A stretch of DNA of 64,000 nucleotides from Io17-Chloro-G2 sp963663135 (GCA_963663135.2 CAXXRM010000001.1:246661-310660); one strand, 5' to 3'. Positions 1 through 9,634 are shown, numbered from the stretch's first letter. Made by a program: numbers and translations. The notes: a model not told the origin generated them from the sequence alone.

Positions 1-139
1 GATGGGGGATTCGAAGATAATCGAAAGACTCTGGTCAAGCCTGGGAAATGGTCTGCATTTCCAATTTCAGCCTGCCGGCGCAACTTCTCCCGCGATCGAG
101 GCGCCGCGATCGAGGAAACCCTTCCCTGGAGATGCATTC

Positions 140-751
140 CTACGGCCGGCCGTTGAACGGCGGGTACTCATCTCGCAGGAACGAGAGGTAGATATTCACC
201 CTGATTCCCCACCGGCGCATCCCCACTATGAAGTTGAAGAATCCCCTGGGAAATCTCCCGGTGAACAGAATCGCCCACCAACTGAGGAATAGAACGAACA
301 TAGCCGCAATAAAATAGAAGAACAGGGCGATCCCGTGAGGGATCAGTACGTAAATCCACCCGAGGAAGAACTTCAGCAAAGCCCATTTGCGGGAAAGACG
401 CTCCGGGTACTCTATCTGCAGGCTGACCGGGTTCGAATCATCCTCATCCAGGGAGAACGGCGGATAATCGTCTACCATGAAGCCGCTATAAGCATTGACC
501 CTTGCGCCCCACCGGTGGTACCCCACGACCAGGTTAAACAACCCCCTGGGATACCTGCCGGTGAATAGGATCCCGAAGAATGCCAGGATGGAAACAATCC
601 AAACCACAAAACCCAAGGCGGTAAGGATGATCCCGTGGGGAATGCCGACGTAGATCCACCCCAGAAAGCTCTTCAGCAGCAAATGCAACCTGGAAAGGCT
701 TTCTGGGTATTCAATGTCAAACGTTACCGGGGAAACGGGTCCTTGAGACAT
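140..751 (-). CDS. DUF4389 domain membrane protein, two tandem copies
   Basis: This 203-residue protein consists of two copies of the same module, roughly residues 5-95 and 110-200. Each copy starts with an I-E-Y-P-E-x-L-S-R motif, then has two hydrophobic segments, a G-R-(Y/F)-P-R-G motif and an ending D-(D/E)-Y-P-P-F. This pattern is that of DUF4389, a membrane family of unknown function, so about four transmembrane segments are expected. I chose the ATG at 751 because GAGGTG lies 5-7 bases upstream; an upstream in-frame start at 778 has no such site. The fused tandem form is less usual than a single module. No function can be given. Confidence 0.8.
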   Translation of the reverse strand: MSQGPVSPVTFDIEYPESLSRLHLLLKSFLGWIYVGIPHGIILTALGFVVWIVSILAFFGILFTGRYPRGLFNLVVGYHRWGARVNAYSGFMVDDYPPFSLDEDDSNPVSLQIEYPERLSRKWALLKFFLGWIYVLIPHGIALFFYFIAAMFVLFLSWWAILFTGRFPRGFFNFIVGMRRWGIRVNIYLSFLRDEYPPFNGRP

Positions 752-837
752 CAGCGCACCTCTTTCCCTTCCCCGCATTTCCCTGGATTGCGTTCCCCTC
801 GGACCTTTATTGGATCAGGCAACCCCCGAGGAAGCCC

Positions 838-2010
838 TTAACCGCCTCGTTCGGCGTATACCTGCCGCGCCCGGTCCAGCGCACGCATGCGTCCACTTAC
901 CAACTGGTCTTTCCTGTCGGCCGCCCAACGGTTGGAAGCAGCGGTACTCGCCGCTGTGCCCTGGAACTGGGGCATAACGTAACGAGCCAACAACTCGTAG
1001 CTGCGCAGCATCTTTTCCCGTGGGGCCCAATCCACCGTCTGCACCAGGAACCCGCCGAACCCGCCGCTTTGCTCCGCCAAACGGTTAATGGCATGGATGC
1101 AATCATCGGGGGTCCCCACGATCCAGGAATCATTGTCAACCATGAAATCTATGACCTTTTCCAACGGTCCGGTGAATATTTCCTTCCGGCCATTGGTCCC
1201 TTCGGAATATTCCCGCAGGTAGCGTCCGGCGCCGATGCGGGCATCCTCGAAGGCCTCCTTGCGGGTCTCCGCAAGGTGGACCGGAAGCACCAGCCTCCAG
1301 TCGTGCCGGTTGACGGTCTTTCCATGCTCCGCCGCCGATTCTTCGGCAACCGACCAGAGTGCCTTCAGGTCGGAGGGGCCCTGCGAAGGGTCACGGGGTA
1401 CGGTGATGGTGAGCACCGCCGCTCCGTGTTTACCGGCCAGGGCCACGCCGGCGGGAGTCTGGACCGAGGCCACGGCCACGGGCATGTAGGGCTTCTGGAA
1501 CGGCCGGAGTTGCAGCATGCCCTCGTTCAGTTCAAACCAGTCGCTTTTGTAGGTAATGGGTTCGTCTTCGGTGAAAAGGCGCAGGATGATTCCCAGCGAC
1601 TCGTCCATGCGCTCCCGCTGGGTCTCATGGGGAATTCCCATCATGTAGGCGTCTCCGGGCAAAGCTCCCGGTCCCACCCCGAACAAGACGCGGCCGTGGG
1701 TCATGTGGTCCAACTGGGCCATGCGGTCCGCGACCATCAGCGGGTGGTGGTAAGGCAGGCTGATTACCCCCGAGCCTAGCTTTATGTGACGGGTCCGGTC
1801 GGCCGCCACGGCCATGAACAACTCCGGCGAAGCGATAATTTCCCAACCGGCGCTGTGGTGCTCGCCGATCCAGGCTTCGTCGTAACCCAACCGGTCAAGC
1901 CATTCGACCAATTCCAGGTCCCGGTCAATGGCCAGCGTGGGGTTCTCCCCAACCCGGTGGAAGGGGCCAAGGAATATGCCGAATTTCATTCTTTCGGGAA
2001 GCGTAGTCAC
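838..2010 (-). CDS. LLM-class flavin-dependent oxidoreductase
   Basis: This is a luciferase-like monooxygenase of 390 residues, expected to use reduced flavin and oxygen on an organic substrate. Early on it has KFGIFLGPFH, then YDEAWIGEHH, LGSGVISLPYHHP, and GRVLFGVGPGALPGDA, which are typical of the limonene-monooxygenase-like branch of the bacterial luciferase fold. The GTG start at 2010 has AGGAG eight bases upstream; an open frame extends further up but lacks a ribosome site. Such enzymes are strongly expanded in SAR202-type Chloroflexota. The substrate cannot be read from sequence. It is alone on its strand, with DUF4389 downstream. Confidence 0.9.
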   Translation of the reverse strand: MTTLPERMKFGIFLGPFHRVGENPTLAIDRDLELVEWLDRLGYDEAWIGEHHSAGWEIIASPELFMAVAADRTRHIKLGSGVISLPYHHPLMVADRMAQLDHMTHGRVLFGVGPGALPGDAYMMGIPHETQRERMDESLGIILRLFTEDEPITYKSDWFELNEGMLQLRPFQKPYMPVAVASVQTPAGVALAGKHGAAVLTITVPRDPSQGPSDLKALWSVAEESAAEHGKTVNRHDWRLVLPVHLAETRKEAFEDARIGAGRYLREYSEGTNGRKEIFTGPLEKVIDFMVDNDSWIVGTPDDCIHAINRLAEQSGGFGGFLVQTVDWAPREKMLRSYELLARYVMPQFQGTAASTAASNRWAADRKDQLVSGRMRALDRARQVYAERGG

Positions 2011-2077
2011 GTTAGTTGCTCCTTTAACCGGTTTGTCCGTCGGGGTTGGACGTTTCAATTGACTGGAAAGTGCCTGG

Positions 2078-2083
2078 ATTATA
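2078..2083 (-). promoter_or_regulatory. Possible -10 box for the flavin oxidoreductase gene
   Basis: On the minus strand a perfect TATAAT lies about 68 bases before the GTG start at 2010. No convincing -35 box is seen, so this is only a candidate. The rest of 2011-2310 holds no gene I can support. Confidence 0.3.
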
Positions 2084-2310
2084 CTACTTTGCCGCCGATG
2101 GCAGCCTAACCCCAGCCGCCCGGCGCTCGCCGGCCATCCGGTGCGGGAATCCATGACTGTGCTCCGCACTTTCCGCACGGTGCGGCCGGAGCTTCTTCGG
2201 GCGGTGCGGCCCGGTGACAAATCTTATATATTGGGATGTGCCGATTGCTGGCGCGAACGTCTCAGGTTACAACGCCGGGGCCATCGGAAATCCCCTGGAT
2301 GGAGCGAACT

Positions 2311-2511
2311 ATGCCGCCGGAAGACCACTCAATGCTCAACGAAGACGTGGCCGAAGTGCGTCGAAGGTTGGAAGGTCTGCTGGTGGACCTGAGGAGCTTG
2401 GGACTGGACGTTAACGGGTCTATCGAGGAGTATGGGCCCGCCAGAGACCCGGAAGGCATATTGACCCGGACCGTCAACGTGAACGTAACCGTTTGGGACC
2501 GGAACGAATAA
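2311..2511 (+). CDS. Small hypothetical protein
   Basis: A 66-residue acidic reading frame of no recognised family. It begins with ATG preceded by GGAG at six bases. The first half is predicted helical (EDVAEVRRRLEGLLVDLRSL) and the end is rich in beta-prone residues (TRTVNVNVTVWD). A strong hairpin terminator follows the stop codon immediately, which supports a real gene. Upstream in-frame starts lack a ribosome site. The function is unknown. Confidence 0.55.
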   Translation: MPPEDHSMLNEDVAEVRRRLEGLLVDLRSLGLDVNGSIEEYGPARDPEGILTRTVNVNVTVWDRNE

Positions 2512-2541
2512 ACCCCACCTTGCCGTCAAGATGGGGTTTTC
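2510..2541 (+). terminator. Rho-independent terminator
   Basis: An eight-base stem AAACCCCA / TGGGGTTT with a 14-base loop ends in a short T run, directly after the small gene ending at 2511. Confidence 0.75.
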
Positions 2542-2605
2542 CGCTGTCGGTGAAGTCCGCCGGGGCGTTCAACCAACCGGTCCCGGCCAAACGAGAACAA
2601 GCCGT

Positions 2606-2782
2606 TTATCGGGTCCTATTTGGGGTCTTCCGGGGTTGAATTTTCAGGCGTAGTTTACCCGCCCGGCTCCCGATGTAACGCCGGGTGACTTTTCCCGGTT
2701 TTGGCGCGATCAACACGCCTGCGGCTGTTCCCACGGCTGCCCCGGCAATAATTGCGGAGAGCAAACTTTTCTTGTCCGTCAT
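2606..2782 (-). CDS. YtxH-like small membrane protein
   Basis: A 58-residue protein with one glycine- and alanine-rich membrane segment (LLSAIIAGAAVGTAAGVLIA) followed by PKPGK and a basic tail. This is the pattern of the YtxH family, which is common in Firmicutes and Chloroflexota and linked to stress, though its molecular role is unknown. The ATG at 2782 was chosen because AGGAGG lies seven bases upstream; an ATG two codons earlier would overlap that site. Confidence 0.75.
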   Translation of the reverse strand: MTDKKSLLSAIIAGAAVGTAAGVLIAPKPGKVTRRYIGSRAGKLRLKIQPRKTPNRTR

Positions 2783-2912
2783 GGCCATCCCTCCTGGGGT
2801 AAGTTTGGAGTAAGTTCGGTTGCGCTGATCCAATTACAACACACCGGGCATTACGCCAAAGTTACGCCGCGCCGGACAAAAAATGTTCGATGATGGTTTT
2901 GATAATAATAGC

Positions 2913-3458
2913 CTAGAGCGTGGACACCCTCCCTGGTTCCATCTCCGGCCTCAACGCGATTTGAGCCAGGTCAATGGCGCAGTAATACCCCACCGTTAGC
3001 GCCAACTCAACCGTTCCCCGGTCGCCCAGTATGTTGTGGGCGGCGGCGAAAGTTTCATCGCTGACGTTCTTGTCGTGCAGCATTTCATTGACGAACTTGA
3101 CAATGACCGCTTCGTCGCCAACCATCTCGGTGGTCTTCCAGGTGCGGACCTTCTCAATGGAGTCCGCGCTCAATCCGGCGTTCTTGGCCATGACCGAGTG
3201 GCCTGTCCACTCCAGGTCGCTGTTCCACTCCCGGGCCAGCATGATAATGGCCAACTCCTTCAGGTTATCGGGCATCGTGCTGTTGAACCGGAGTTGAGTG
3301 CCCAGAGAGGTTAAAAATCCCGCCGCCTTGGGACTGTTCAATAAAGCGCGGAACTGAAGGCCCACCTCTGCGGCGTTCCGGTCCTCGCGGATCGTATCGT
3401 AGATCTGCTGCCCTTCGGCATCCATTTCATCGCGGCTGACATAAGGGACCCGGGCCAT
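2913..3458 (-). CDS. Carboxymuconolactone decarboxylase family protein
   Basis: A 181-residue, mostly helical protein of the CMD/AhpD-like fold. The signature run has L-A-R-E-W-N-S-D-L-E-W-T-G-H, with the E-W-x-x-H pattern near residue 85. It lacks the CxxC pair of AhpD-type peroxidase reductases, so it belongs to the non-thiol branch, whose members often act on lactone or dicarboxylate intermediates. The ATG at 3458 has AGAGGTG six bases upstream. The open frame runs 66 codons further up without a site. A specific substrate cannot be given. Confidence 0.85.
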   Translation of the reverse strand: MARVPYVSRDEMDAEGQQIYDTIREDRNAAEVGLQFRALLNSPKAAGFLTSLGTQLRFNSTMPDNLKELAIIMLAREWNSDLEWTGHSVMAKNAGLSADSIEKVRTWKTTEMVGDEAVIVKFVNEMLHDKNVSDETFAAAHNILGDRGTVELALTVGYYCAIDLAQIALRPEMEPGRVSTL

Positions 3459-3695
3459 TGTATTCACCTCTGTAGAATATTTTGCCAAGCTGCCGCAGGA
3501 CGTCACCAAGAGGGCGCCCCGGCGGGAAACTCCTTGCCAGTATACTCGGATGACGGTAAGAATGCCTGGGGTGGACCTGTTTCGAAACCCGCGGAGAAGC
3601 TCAGTTGGAAGCCTGATGGTGAGTCGGCTGGCCCGGCTGCCACGTTTGAGCTTCAAGGCCGAGTGGGAACCGGTGGAGTTGCAGTTGTTATTGGT

Positions 3696-3770
3696 TGGTC
3701 GGGGCGGGCAGACTTGAACTGCCGACCTCCTGGTCCCAAACCAGGCGCCCTACCACTGGGCCACGCCCCG
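3696..3770 (-). tRNA. tRNA-Pro (UGG)
   Basis: The cloverleaf closes with acceptor stem CGGGGCG / CGCCCCG, discriminator A and an encoded CCA. The anticodon loop TTTGGGA sits in a CCTGG/CCAGG stem, giving anticodon TGG. The T arm GGCAG-TTCAAGT-CTGCC is intact. Confidence 0.96.
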
Positions 3771-3845
3771 TGCGACTATCAAAAATGTGAGTTGAGCCGT
3801 TGGCTTGAGGAAAGGTGAGGGGAGGATTTGCCGGCTCATAGGAAG

Positions 3846-3920
3846 TGGTACCCCCGGAGAGGGTCGAACTCTCGTCTCTGGCTCCGGAGGCCAGCACTCT
3901 ATCCACTGAGCTACGGGGGC
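3846..3920 (-). tRNA. tRNA-Arg (CCG)
   Basis: The acceptor stem GCCCCCG pairs with CGGGGGT (one G-T), followed by A and an encoded CCA. The anticodon loop CTCCGGA in a CTGGC/GCCAG stem gives CCG. It lies 75 bases upstream of tRNA-Pro on the same strand, so the two are probably co-transcribed. Confidence 0.96.
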
Positions 3921-4069
3921 CCAAGCCGGATTTAGAATATCACGCTGGCGGCTCAGCAACAAGAAGGCGTCCTTGGGCGCTGGCCCGGCAATGGGAAGCG
4001 CAAAGTAAGAAAAAAAGGATAGAAGAAAGCCGTAGCCAACCTGTCGGGGTTTTTCGGCAGCATCCGTGA

Positions 4070-4099
4070 TTGCTGGAATTGCCGGGTCTATGCTATACT
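4070..4099 (+). promoter_or_regulatory. Promoter of rpsO-pnp
   Basis: TTGCTG (-35) and TATACT (-10) are separated by 18 bases, with a TGC extended -10 directly before the -10 box. The start codon of rpsO is 42 bases downstream. Confidence 0.6.
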
Positions 4100-4140
4100 G
4101 CCTGGGATGTTAGTGAGAGGATAAAGGCTTTAGATAACCG

Positions 4141-4407
4141 ATGCTAGACGTGGAAACCAGAGAGCGAATCACTCAGGAATACCGGACCAACGACAAGGAC
4201 ACCGGTTCCGCTGAACTACAAGTAGCCATAATCACCGAGCGAATCAGGCAACTCACCGACCACCTCCGGGTCCACAAAAAGGACGTTCATTCTCGGCGCG
4301 GCCTGATTACCATGGTTTCCAAAAGACGGCGGTTATTGAAATACCTAACCAATGAAGACGTAGGGCGATACCAGTCGTTGATCGCTCGCCTGGGCCTACG
4401 GCGCTAG
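4141..4407 (+). CDS. rpsO: 30S ribosomal protein S15
   Basis: This 88-residue protein has the normal S15 length and signature: DTGSAELQVA, ITERIRQLTDHLRVHKKD, HSRRGLI, KRRRLLKYL and the ending LIARLGLRR. S15 binds the central domain of 16S rRNA during small-subunit assembly. The gene is directly upstream of pnp, the classical rpsO-pnp arrangement, but a strong hairpin lies between them, so pnp may depend on read-through or have its own promoter. The ribosome site is poor (AAAGG at 12 bases). Confidence 0.98.
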   Translation: MLDVETRERITQEYRTNDKDTGSAELQVAIITERIRQLTDHLRVHKKDVHSRRGLITMVSKRRRLLKYLTNEDVGRYQSLIARLGLRR

Positions 4408-4418
4408 CCCCTTCCCCC

Positions 4419-4449
4419 ACAACACCCCACTCTCTGTGGGGTGTTGTTT
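4419..4449 (+). terminator. Terminator between rpsO and pnp
   Basis: A 12-base perfect stem ACAACACCCCAC / GTGGGGTGTTGT with loop TCTCT is followed by TT. It may act as an attenuator or as an RNase processing site for pnp expression, as known for this operon in other bacteria. Confidence 0.85.
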
Positions 4450-4512
4450 CACGTTTAGCCTCCCCCGAATCCTTTGACTGCAATCCTGTAGAAGAGGTCC
4501 TATACGTACCAT

Positions 4513-6744
4513 ATGCCCACATCCGTTGAACGCGTCCTCGGACGCGACAAGCTAATCATTGAGACCGGCAAGCTCGCCGGCCAGGCTCACGGAGCAGTCA
4601 CCGTCCGCTACGGTGACTCTATCGTCCTGGCAACCGCTGTAATGTCGGATAAACCTCGTGCGGAGGACATCGATTTCCTGCCTCTGACCGTAGACTACGA
4701 AGAGCGTCTCTACGCCGCCGGGAAGATCCCTGGAAGCTTCTTTCGCCGTGAGGGCCGCCCCGGTCAGGAAGGAATCCTGAACGCGCGCCTGACCGACCGT
4801 TCGATCCGGCCCCTGTTCCCCAAAGGGCTCCATAACGACGTGCAATTGACTCTCACGGTGCTTTCGGCGGACCCTGAAATCCCGCCGGGGCCCTTGGGCA
4901 TGATCGGCGCGTCCGCCGCCTTGTCAATTTCCCAAATCCCCTTCGCCGGTCCCATCGGCGCTTGCCGGATTGCGTACAAAGACGGCGAGTTCATCGTCCA
5001 CCCAACCTATGAGGATTCCAAGAACGGCCAGCTCGACATGGTGGTGTCCAGCGGCCGAGACGCCATCCTGATGGTGGAGGCGGGCGCTGACGAAGTATCG
5101 GAGGAAATAATTCTCGAGGGTATCCGCAAGGCCCACGAGGCGAACGTCGTTTGTATCGAAATGATCGACGAATTGACCCAACAGGTGGGCAAGCCCAAGG
5201 TCGAGTTCCATGTTGACACTGAAGAAGCCGCCAAGCTGGATGCGCGGGTGAAGGACCTGCTGAACGGCAGGTTGGCGAGCTTGCTGGATGAGAACCTGGA
5301 CAAAGTTGCCCGAGAGGAAGGCGAGGCCCGCTTGGAAGCCGAGGTCAAGGAACGCTTGGCCGGAGAATACTCGGGGAGTCAGGTAGGCGGTGCTTTCAAC
5401 GGAGTGTTGAAAGGGGTGGTGCGCCAGCGAATCTTGAACCAGGGTATACGCCCCGATGGGCGAGGCCTCACTGAAATCCGCCCCATTTCCTGCGAGGTTG
5501 GTCTGCTGCCCCGCACCCACGGTTCAGGGCTGTTCACCCGGGGCCAGACCCAGGTGCTTTCCATCGCGACCGTGGCGTCGATGAGCATGAAGCAAACTCT
5601 TGACACGGTCGGCCCCGACGGCACCAAACGGTTCATGCACCATTACAACTTCCCGTCCTTCTCCACCGGGGAAGCCCGGAGGGTTGGTTCTCCGGGCCGC
5701 CGGGAAATCGGACATGGGGCCCTGGCCGAGCGGGCAATCCTTCCGTCGCTGCCCTCCGAGGAGGAGTTCCCCTACGCCATCCGGGTGGTGTCAGAGGTCG
5801 TCAGTTCCAATGGCAGCACTTCCATGGGCAGCGTCTGCGGAACAACCCTGGCCCTGCTGGATGCCGGTGTGCCGATCAAGAAACCCGTGGCCGGCATCGC
5901 CATGGGACTGGTGACCGGGGACGATGGGCAGTACTCGGTTTTGAGCGACATCCAGGGAGTCGAAGACTTCCTGGGCGACATGGACTTCAAGGTCGCCGGC
6001 ACCGTCGACGGGGTCAACGCTCTCCAGATGGACATCAAGCTCTTGGGGTTGAGTGAGACTATACTCAGCGAGGCTCTGGAACAGGCGCGCGTCGGCCGGC
6101 TGCACATCATGGGCAAGATGGAGGAGACCATTTCCCAGCCGCGCACTGAAATGAGCCCCTATGCCCCCAAGATGATTCGCCTCAAGATTGCTGTCTCCAA
6201 GATCGGCGCCCTGATAGGGCCCGGAGGGCGGGTTATCCGCGGCATCAGCGAAGAGACGGGCACCAGCATCGACGTTCAGGATGACGGCTCGGTGACGATT
6301 GGCGGCACCGATTCGGCCATGTTGGAAGAAGCAAGGAATAGGGTTGACAGCCTCACCCGGGAGATGGCGGTGGGGGACATCTTCACCGGCAAAGTTTCCA
6401 AGGTTGTTAACTTCGGAGCCTTCGTGGAACTGCTTCCCGGCCGGGAAGGCCTGGTGCGCAGCGGTGACATGGGTGAAATGGAAGAAGAGGTCGAGGTTGG
6501 GCAGGAAATCACCGTAATGATCCAGGAGATCGATTCCCAGGGAAGGTTGAACCTTTCTCGCAGCGCTTTGTTTGGCGAAGGCGCCGGAACCCCCCGTCCC
6601 AACCCGGCTCCTTCATTCGGGGACCGCGGCCGACCCAGGCCGAGTGGACCCGGCGGCGCGAGGCCTGGGGCTCCTCGGGGACCACGGCGGGACGGTCCCG
6701 ACCGGCGGTTCCAAGGCGGCGGGAACGGCCAGCGGGGAGGGTAA
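4513..6744 (+). CDS. pnp: Polyribonucleotide nucleotidyltransferase (PNPase)
   Basis: PNPase degrades RNA 3' to 5' using phosphate and works in the degradosome. The 743 residues show the full order: RNase PH domain 1 (about 1-140), helical linker (about 235-310), RNase PH domain 2 with SDIQGVEDFLGDMDFK (about 480-500), a KH domain with IGALIGPGGRVIRGI near residue 570, and an S1 domain (about 615-690) with GKVSKVVNFGAFVEL. The last 45 residues form a Gly/Arg/Pro-rich basic tail with RGR, RPG and RRDG elements. Such tails often bind RNA or partner proteins. A strong terminator follows. Confidence 0.97.
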   Translation: MPTSVERVLGRDKLIIETGKLAGQAHGAVTVRYGDSIVLATAVMSDKPRAEDIDFLPLTVDYEERLYAAGKIPGSFFRREGRPGQEGILNARLTDRSIRPLFPKGLHNDVQLTLTVLSADPEIPPGPLGMIGASAALSISQIPFAGPIGACRIAYKDGEFIVHPTYEDSKNGQLDMVVSSGRDAILMVEAGADEVSEEIILEGIRKAHEANVVCIEMIDELTQQVGKPKVEFHVDTEEAAKLDARVKDLLNGRLASLLDENLDKVAREEGEARLEAEVKERLAGEYSGSQVGGAFNGVLKGVVRQRILNQGIRPDGRGLTEIRPISCEVGLLPRTHGSGLFTRGQTQVLSIATVASMSMKQTLDTVGPDGTKRFMHHYNFPSFSTGEARRVGSPGRREIGHGALAERAILPSLPSEEEFPYAIRVVSEVVSSNGSTSMGSVCGTTLALLDAGVPIKKPVAGIAMGLVTGDDGQYSVLSDIQGVEDFLGDMDFKVAGTVDGVNALQMDIKLLGLSETILSEALEQARVGRLHIMGKMEETISQPRTEMSPYAPKMIRLKIAVSKIGALIGPGGRVIRGISEETGTSIDVQDDGSVTIGGTDSAMLEEARNRVDSLTREMAVGDIFTGKVSKVVNFGAFVELLPGREGLVRSGDMGEMEEEVEVGQEITVMIQEIDSQGRLNLSRSALFGEGAGTPRPNPAPSFGDRGRPRPSGPGGARPGAPRGPRRDGPDRRFQGGGNGQRGG

Positions 6745-6794
6745 CGCCCCCGAACCGGCCAGAACCGGTCCATCCACACTGTTTCTAAGAGTCC

Positions 6795-6822
6795 AGGGGC
6801 ACGCTAGAGCGTGCCCCTTTTC
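6795..6822 (+). terminator. Terminator after pnp
   Basis: An 11-base perfect stem AGGGGCACGCT / AGCGTGCCCCT with a two-base loop, followed by TTTTCTT. The bases from here to about 7179 hold no supported gene. Confidence 0.9.
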
Positions 6823-7179
6823 TTGTCGAACTTTACGCGCCCCAATTCCCGGTTTGCGAGCCGCCGAAATTCGGGCTGCTAGAGGTCCGTTCAGTACTGG
6901 GATTGCTCGGCCGGATTCCCTCTGGGCTGAAGGAAGTGTCGGAGGCCATTCCTCCAGGGAGAATGGCTAGGATTGGGTAGAGTCAACGCGCTCTTGTGTC
7001 GGGGATTGGGAGGTTACGCCCGAAACGAAATGCCTGCGATTAGGACGAGAGCCCTGTTGAAGAAGCGAATCGTTGCTTGGCAGCCCCGCTAACGCTTTCC
7101 CGAATGCCAACTCCACAGAGGAAACCGTGCGAATTACCAATGGATACTTCAAGAGTTCCTGGTCCCACCGGCTATTCCG

Positions 7180-8520
7180 TCACCAGCAAACCCACCAGGA
7201 GCACTTCTCATTGATGGCCTTTAAACGGCCGTCTTCGTCTTGTATGGCCAGGACCCTGCTATCAGAACCGTCTATCGCTATGGTCAACAGGTAGCCACGC
7301 TCCTTCTTGTGCTTCACTCCTTTACCCGCGTTCCCCACGAATGGTGTGTAAACTGCTATCCGAGAACCGTCCGGAGACCACGATGCGCCTGTTGCCGCTA
7401 TGACTCTTTGCAGTCCTGAACCATCTGTGTTGATGACGTATATGCTAAGTGTAGTGTAGCCAACTGTCCTAACACGTGTCGGGTCTCCAGGCGAGACCAA
7501 GATCTTCGTCTCGTCAGGAGACCATTCCAAACTTGGATTCACGCCCACCGGTACAGCCTTTGACACTTCCCGTAGTCCGGATCCGTCAACTTTGACAGCC
7601 GCTAGGGTTACGTGGGGACCACGTCAGAGGGCTAAGTATCTCTTCGTGATGAATGTCGTAATTGACGCCGGCAGGAGGCTCGCCTCTGTACTTGGAGGCC
7701 TCCTCCAAATCGAATAGCTTAACTATGCCCGAGCCGTCCGAATTCATTACGTAAACGACCTCCTCAACGAAATGGTCGCCGATAGCGCCGTCCTCAAGGC
7801 GTTTGTAATTCGCCTCCCCCTTTGCAAAGACTATCTTCTTGCCGTCACCAGACCACACAGGTCCAGCCAGGAGGTTTAAGTCCCCCTCCCACGGACCTCC
7901 TTCCTTACCTGGCAGCTTTGTGGGTACCCGTGCTGGAAAGACCAAACGTTTGTCTGACCCGTTTGCCGCCATCGTATATATGCCCTCAAAAGCGCCATTG
8001 ACCCGGTTCAACTTAGCGAATGCGATACGGCTGCCGTCTGGGGACCACCTGGGCGACATGTTTGAGTCCAAGTCTTCCGTTAGTCGTAGCCGGTCGGAAC
8101 CGTCTGACGCTGCCGTCGCGATCTCGTAATCTCTCTCAGAGCAGGGACTACCAGGAAAACGCTCCGTCTCATAGCCATAGGTTGCATACACCAAACGCGA
8201 ACCGTCCGGATGAAGGTCCGGCGAATTGTAGTCATTTTGGCGCCCTGTCAAGATGCTACGCACCTTCTCCCCGTTTCCCCAAACTACATGGATGTCATCA
8301 AGGGTTTGGTTACCGCAACGATATGCTGACCGTCTGGAGTCCACCGAAGATTTGCCCGCCGGTCAACCAACTGCGATGGATGTAGCCCCATACCGGCTTC
8401 GATTCCCATCATATTCGAGCAGAAACTCAGCGTGAGGCCACATACTCCTAAGGTGTAGATCACCCAAATCGGTGAGGTAACAAGGCACCACATCAAAATC
8501 GTACCGCGTGCCCTCAGCAC
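7180..8520 (-). pseudogene. TolB-like (PD40 repeat) protein broken by two frameshifts
   Basis: Three successive minus-strand frames form one beta-propeller protein. The first (from about 8520) has a membrane anchor (LVTSPIWVIYTLGVCGLTL) and RWTPDGQHIVAV. The second resumes in another frame near 8310 and carries HPDGSRLVYATYG, SPRWSPDGSRIAFAK and VWSGDGKKIVFAK. The third resumes near 7600 with SLEWSPDETKILV and ASWSPDGSRIAVY. The SPDGSRIAF blade motif is that of TolB/WD40-like PD40 repeats. Single-base shifts at both junctions restore one frame. Either the gene is decayed or the assembly has errors here; it would be an exported or anchored sensor-like protein if intact. Confidence 0.75.
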
Positions 8521-8723
8521 CCTCCTCCAAATTTGATACCCCTGTACATCTATACCCGCTTTATCACCTAGCCTGCGTTAGGTTTCTATTTGGGGGCGTT
8601 TTGATACCGAGTATATATCCCCCTCACGTTAAATGGATGGGCGAGCAATCGCTTTCCCGGCTGACCTGATAGTGATAATATCATCCAATCCCTGAAGCAG
8701 GCACAGATAGATAGGGCAGGCGG

Positions 8724-9512
8724 ATGGCAGCGATACGGGTTGTAGTCAACGGGGCCACCGGCAGAATGGGTACGGAAACGGTGGCGGCCCTGCTCCGGGA
8801 AGAAGACCTGGAGTTGGTTGGCGGTGTGTGCCGTCAAGACCGGGGACCGTCGCTGACTCTGCCAAACGGTGGCCAGGCTCCTTTGTCCACCGATTTGGAA
8901 CAACTGTTGACGAGCGCTTCCCCCGACGTGCTGGTGGATTTCACCAACGCCGCGGTTTGCATGGAAGCGGCAACTGTTGCGGCCGGCCGGTCGGTTAACC
9001 TTGTGCTGGGGGCCAGCGGGCTTACCGACAGCCACCTGGCCCAACTGGACGCCATGGCCAATGACAGCGGCATCGGCATAATAGTGGCGCCGAATTTCGC
9101 TCTCGGAGCGGTGATTTTGAAGAGGTTGTTGGAGCAGGCCGCCCCTTACTTCGATTACGTCGATATTGTGGAAAGCCACCATGAGGCCAAGATCGACACA
9201 CCATCGGGATTTGCCCTGGCTTTGGCCAAGGCGATTGGCGACCGCAAAGAGTTCCGGCGCAACCAGGCTCAGATTGAGAATCTGCCGGAAACCCGGGGGG
9301 GCGACTACCACGGAGTGTCGGTCCACAGCATCCGAATGCAGGGACGCAGCGCCCATCACGAGGTTATCATGGGGGCCCCGGGCCAGACCTTGACCCTGCG
9401 GCACGATACCTTGAGCCGCGACTGCTATATGCCGGGTGTTGTGCGCTGCATCCGGGATGTTGTACACCGGAAGGGACTTGTGGTAGGTTTGGAAAACGTT
9501 CTTGGCCTTTAA
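8724..9512 (+). CDS. dapB: 4-hydroxy-tetrahydrodipicolinate reductase
   Basis: DapB reduces the DapA product with NAD(P)H in the diaminopimelate/lysine pathway. The 262 residues have the nucleotide-binding GATGRMG at 10-16, VDFT near 71, APNFALGAV near 122 and the catalytic ESHHEAKIDTPSG at 150-162. The length is normal. It leads a dapB-asd-dapA run on one strand, with about 120 and 103 bases between genes, so all three steps around aspartate semialdehyde are together. An 11-base palindrome TGATAATATCA lies at 8673-8683 upstream and may be an operator or part of the promoter. The ribosome site is weak. Confidence 0.95.
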   Translation: MAAIRVVVNGATGRMGTETVAALLREEDLELVGGVCRQDRGPSLTLPNGGQAPLSTDLEQLLTSASPDVLVDFTNAAVCMEAATVAAGRSVNLVLGASGLTDSHLAQLDAMANDSGIGIIVAPNFALGAVILKRLLEQAAPYFDYVDIVESHHEAKIDTPSGFALALAKAIGDRKEFRRNQAQIENLPETRGGDYHGVSVHSIRMQGRSAHHEVIMGAPGQTLTLRHDTLSRDCYMPGVVRCIRDVVHRKGLVVGLENVLGL

Positions 9513-9634
9513 CGGATAGGTTTGTAACCGTCAATCTATGGGCTTCGACGTAAAGCGCCTTGAAAACGCACGAAAATGTCAACGCACGTTGCTGAGTCAT
9601 TACGCACTGTAACTATTGGAGGACTAAGAGGACA

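Noticed and set aside
2141..2511. Longer frames overlapping the small gene at 2311
   Set aside because: Several frames are open, but only the one starting at 2311 has a ribosome site and ends at the terminator.
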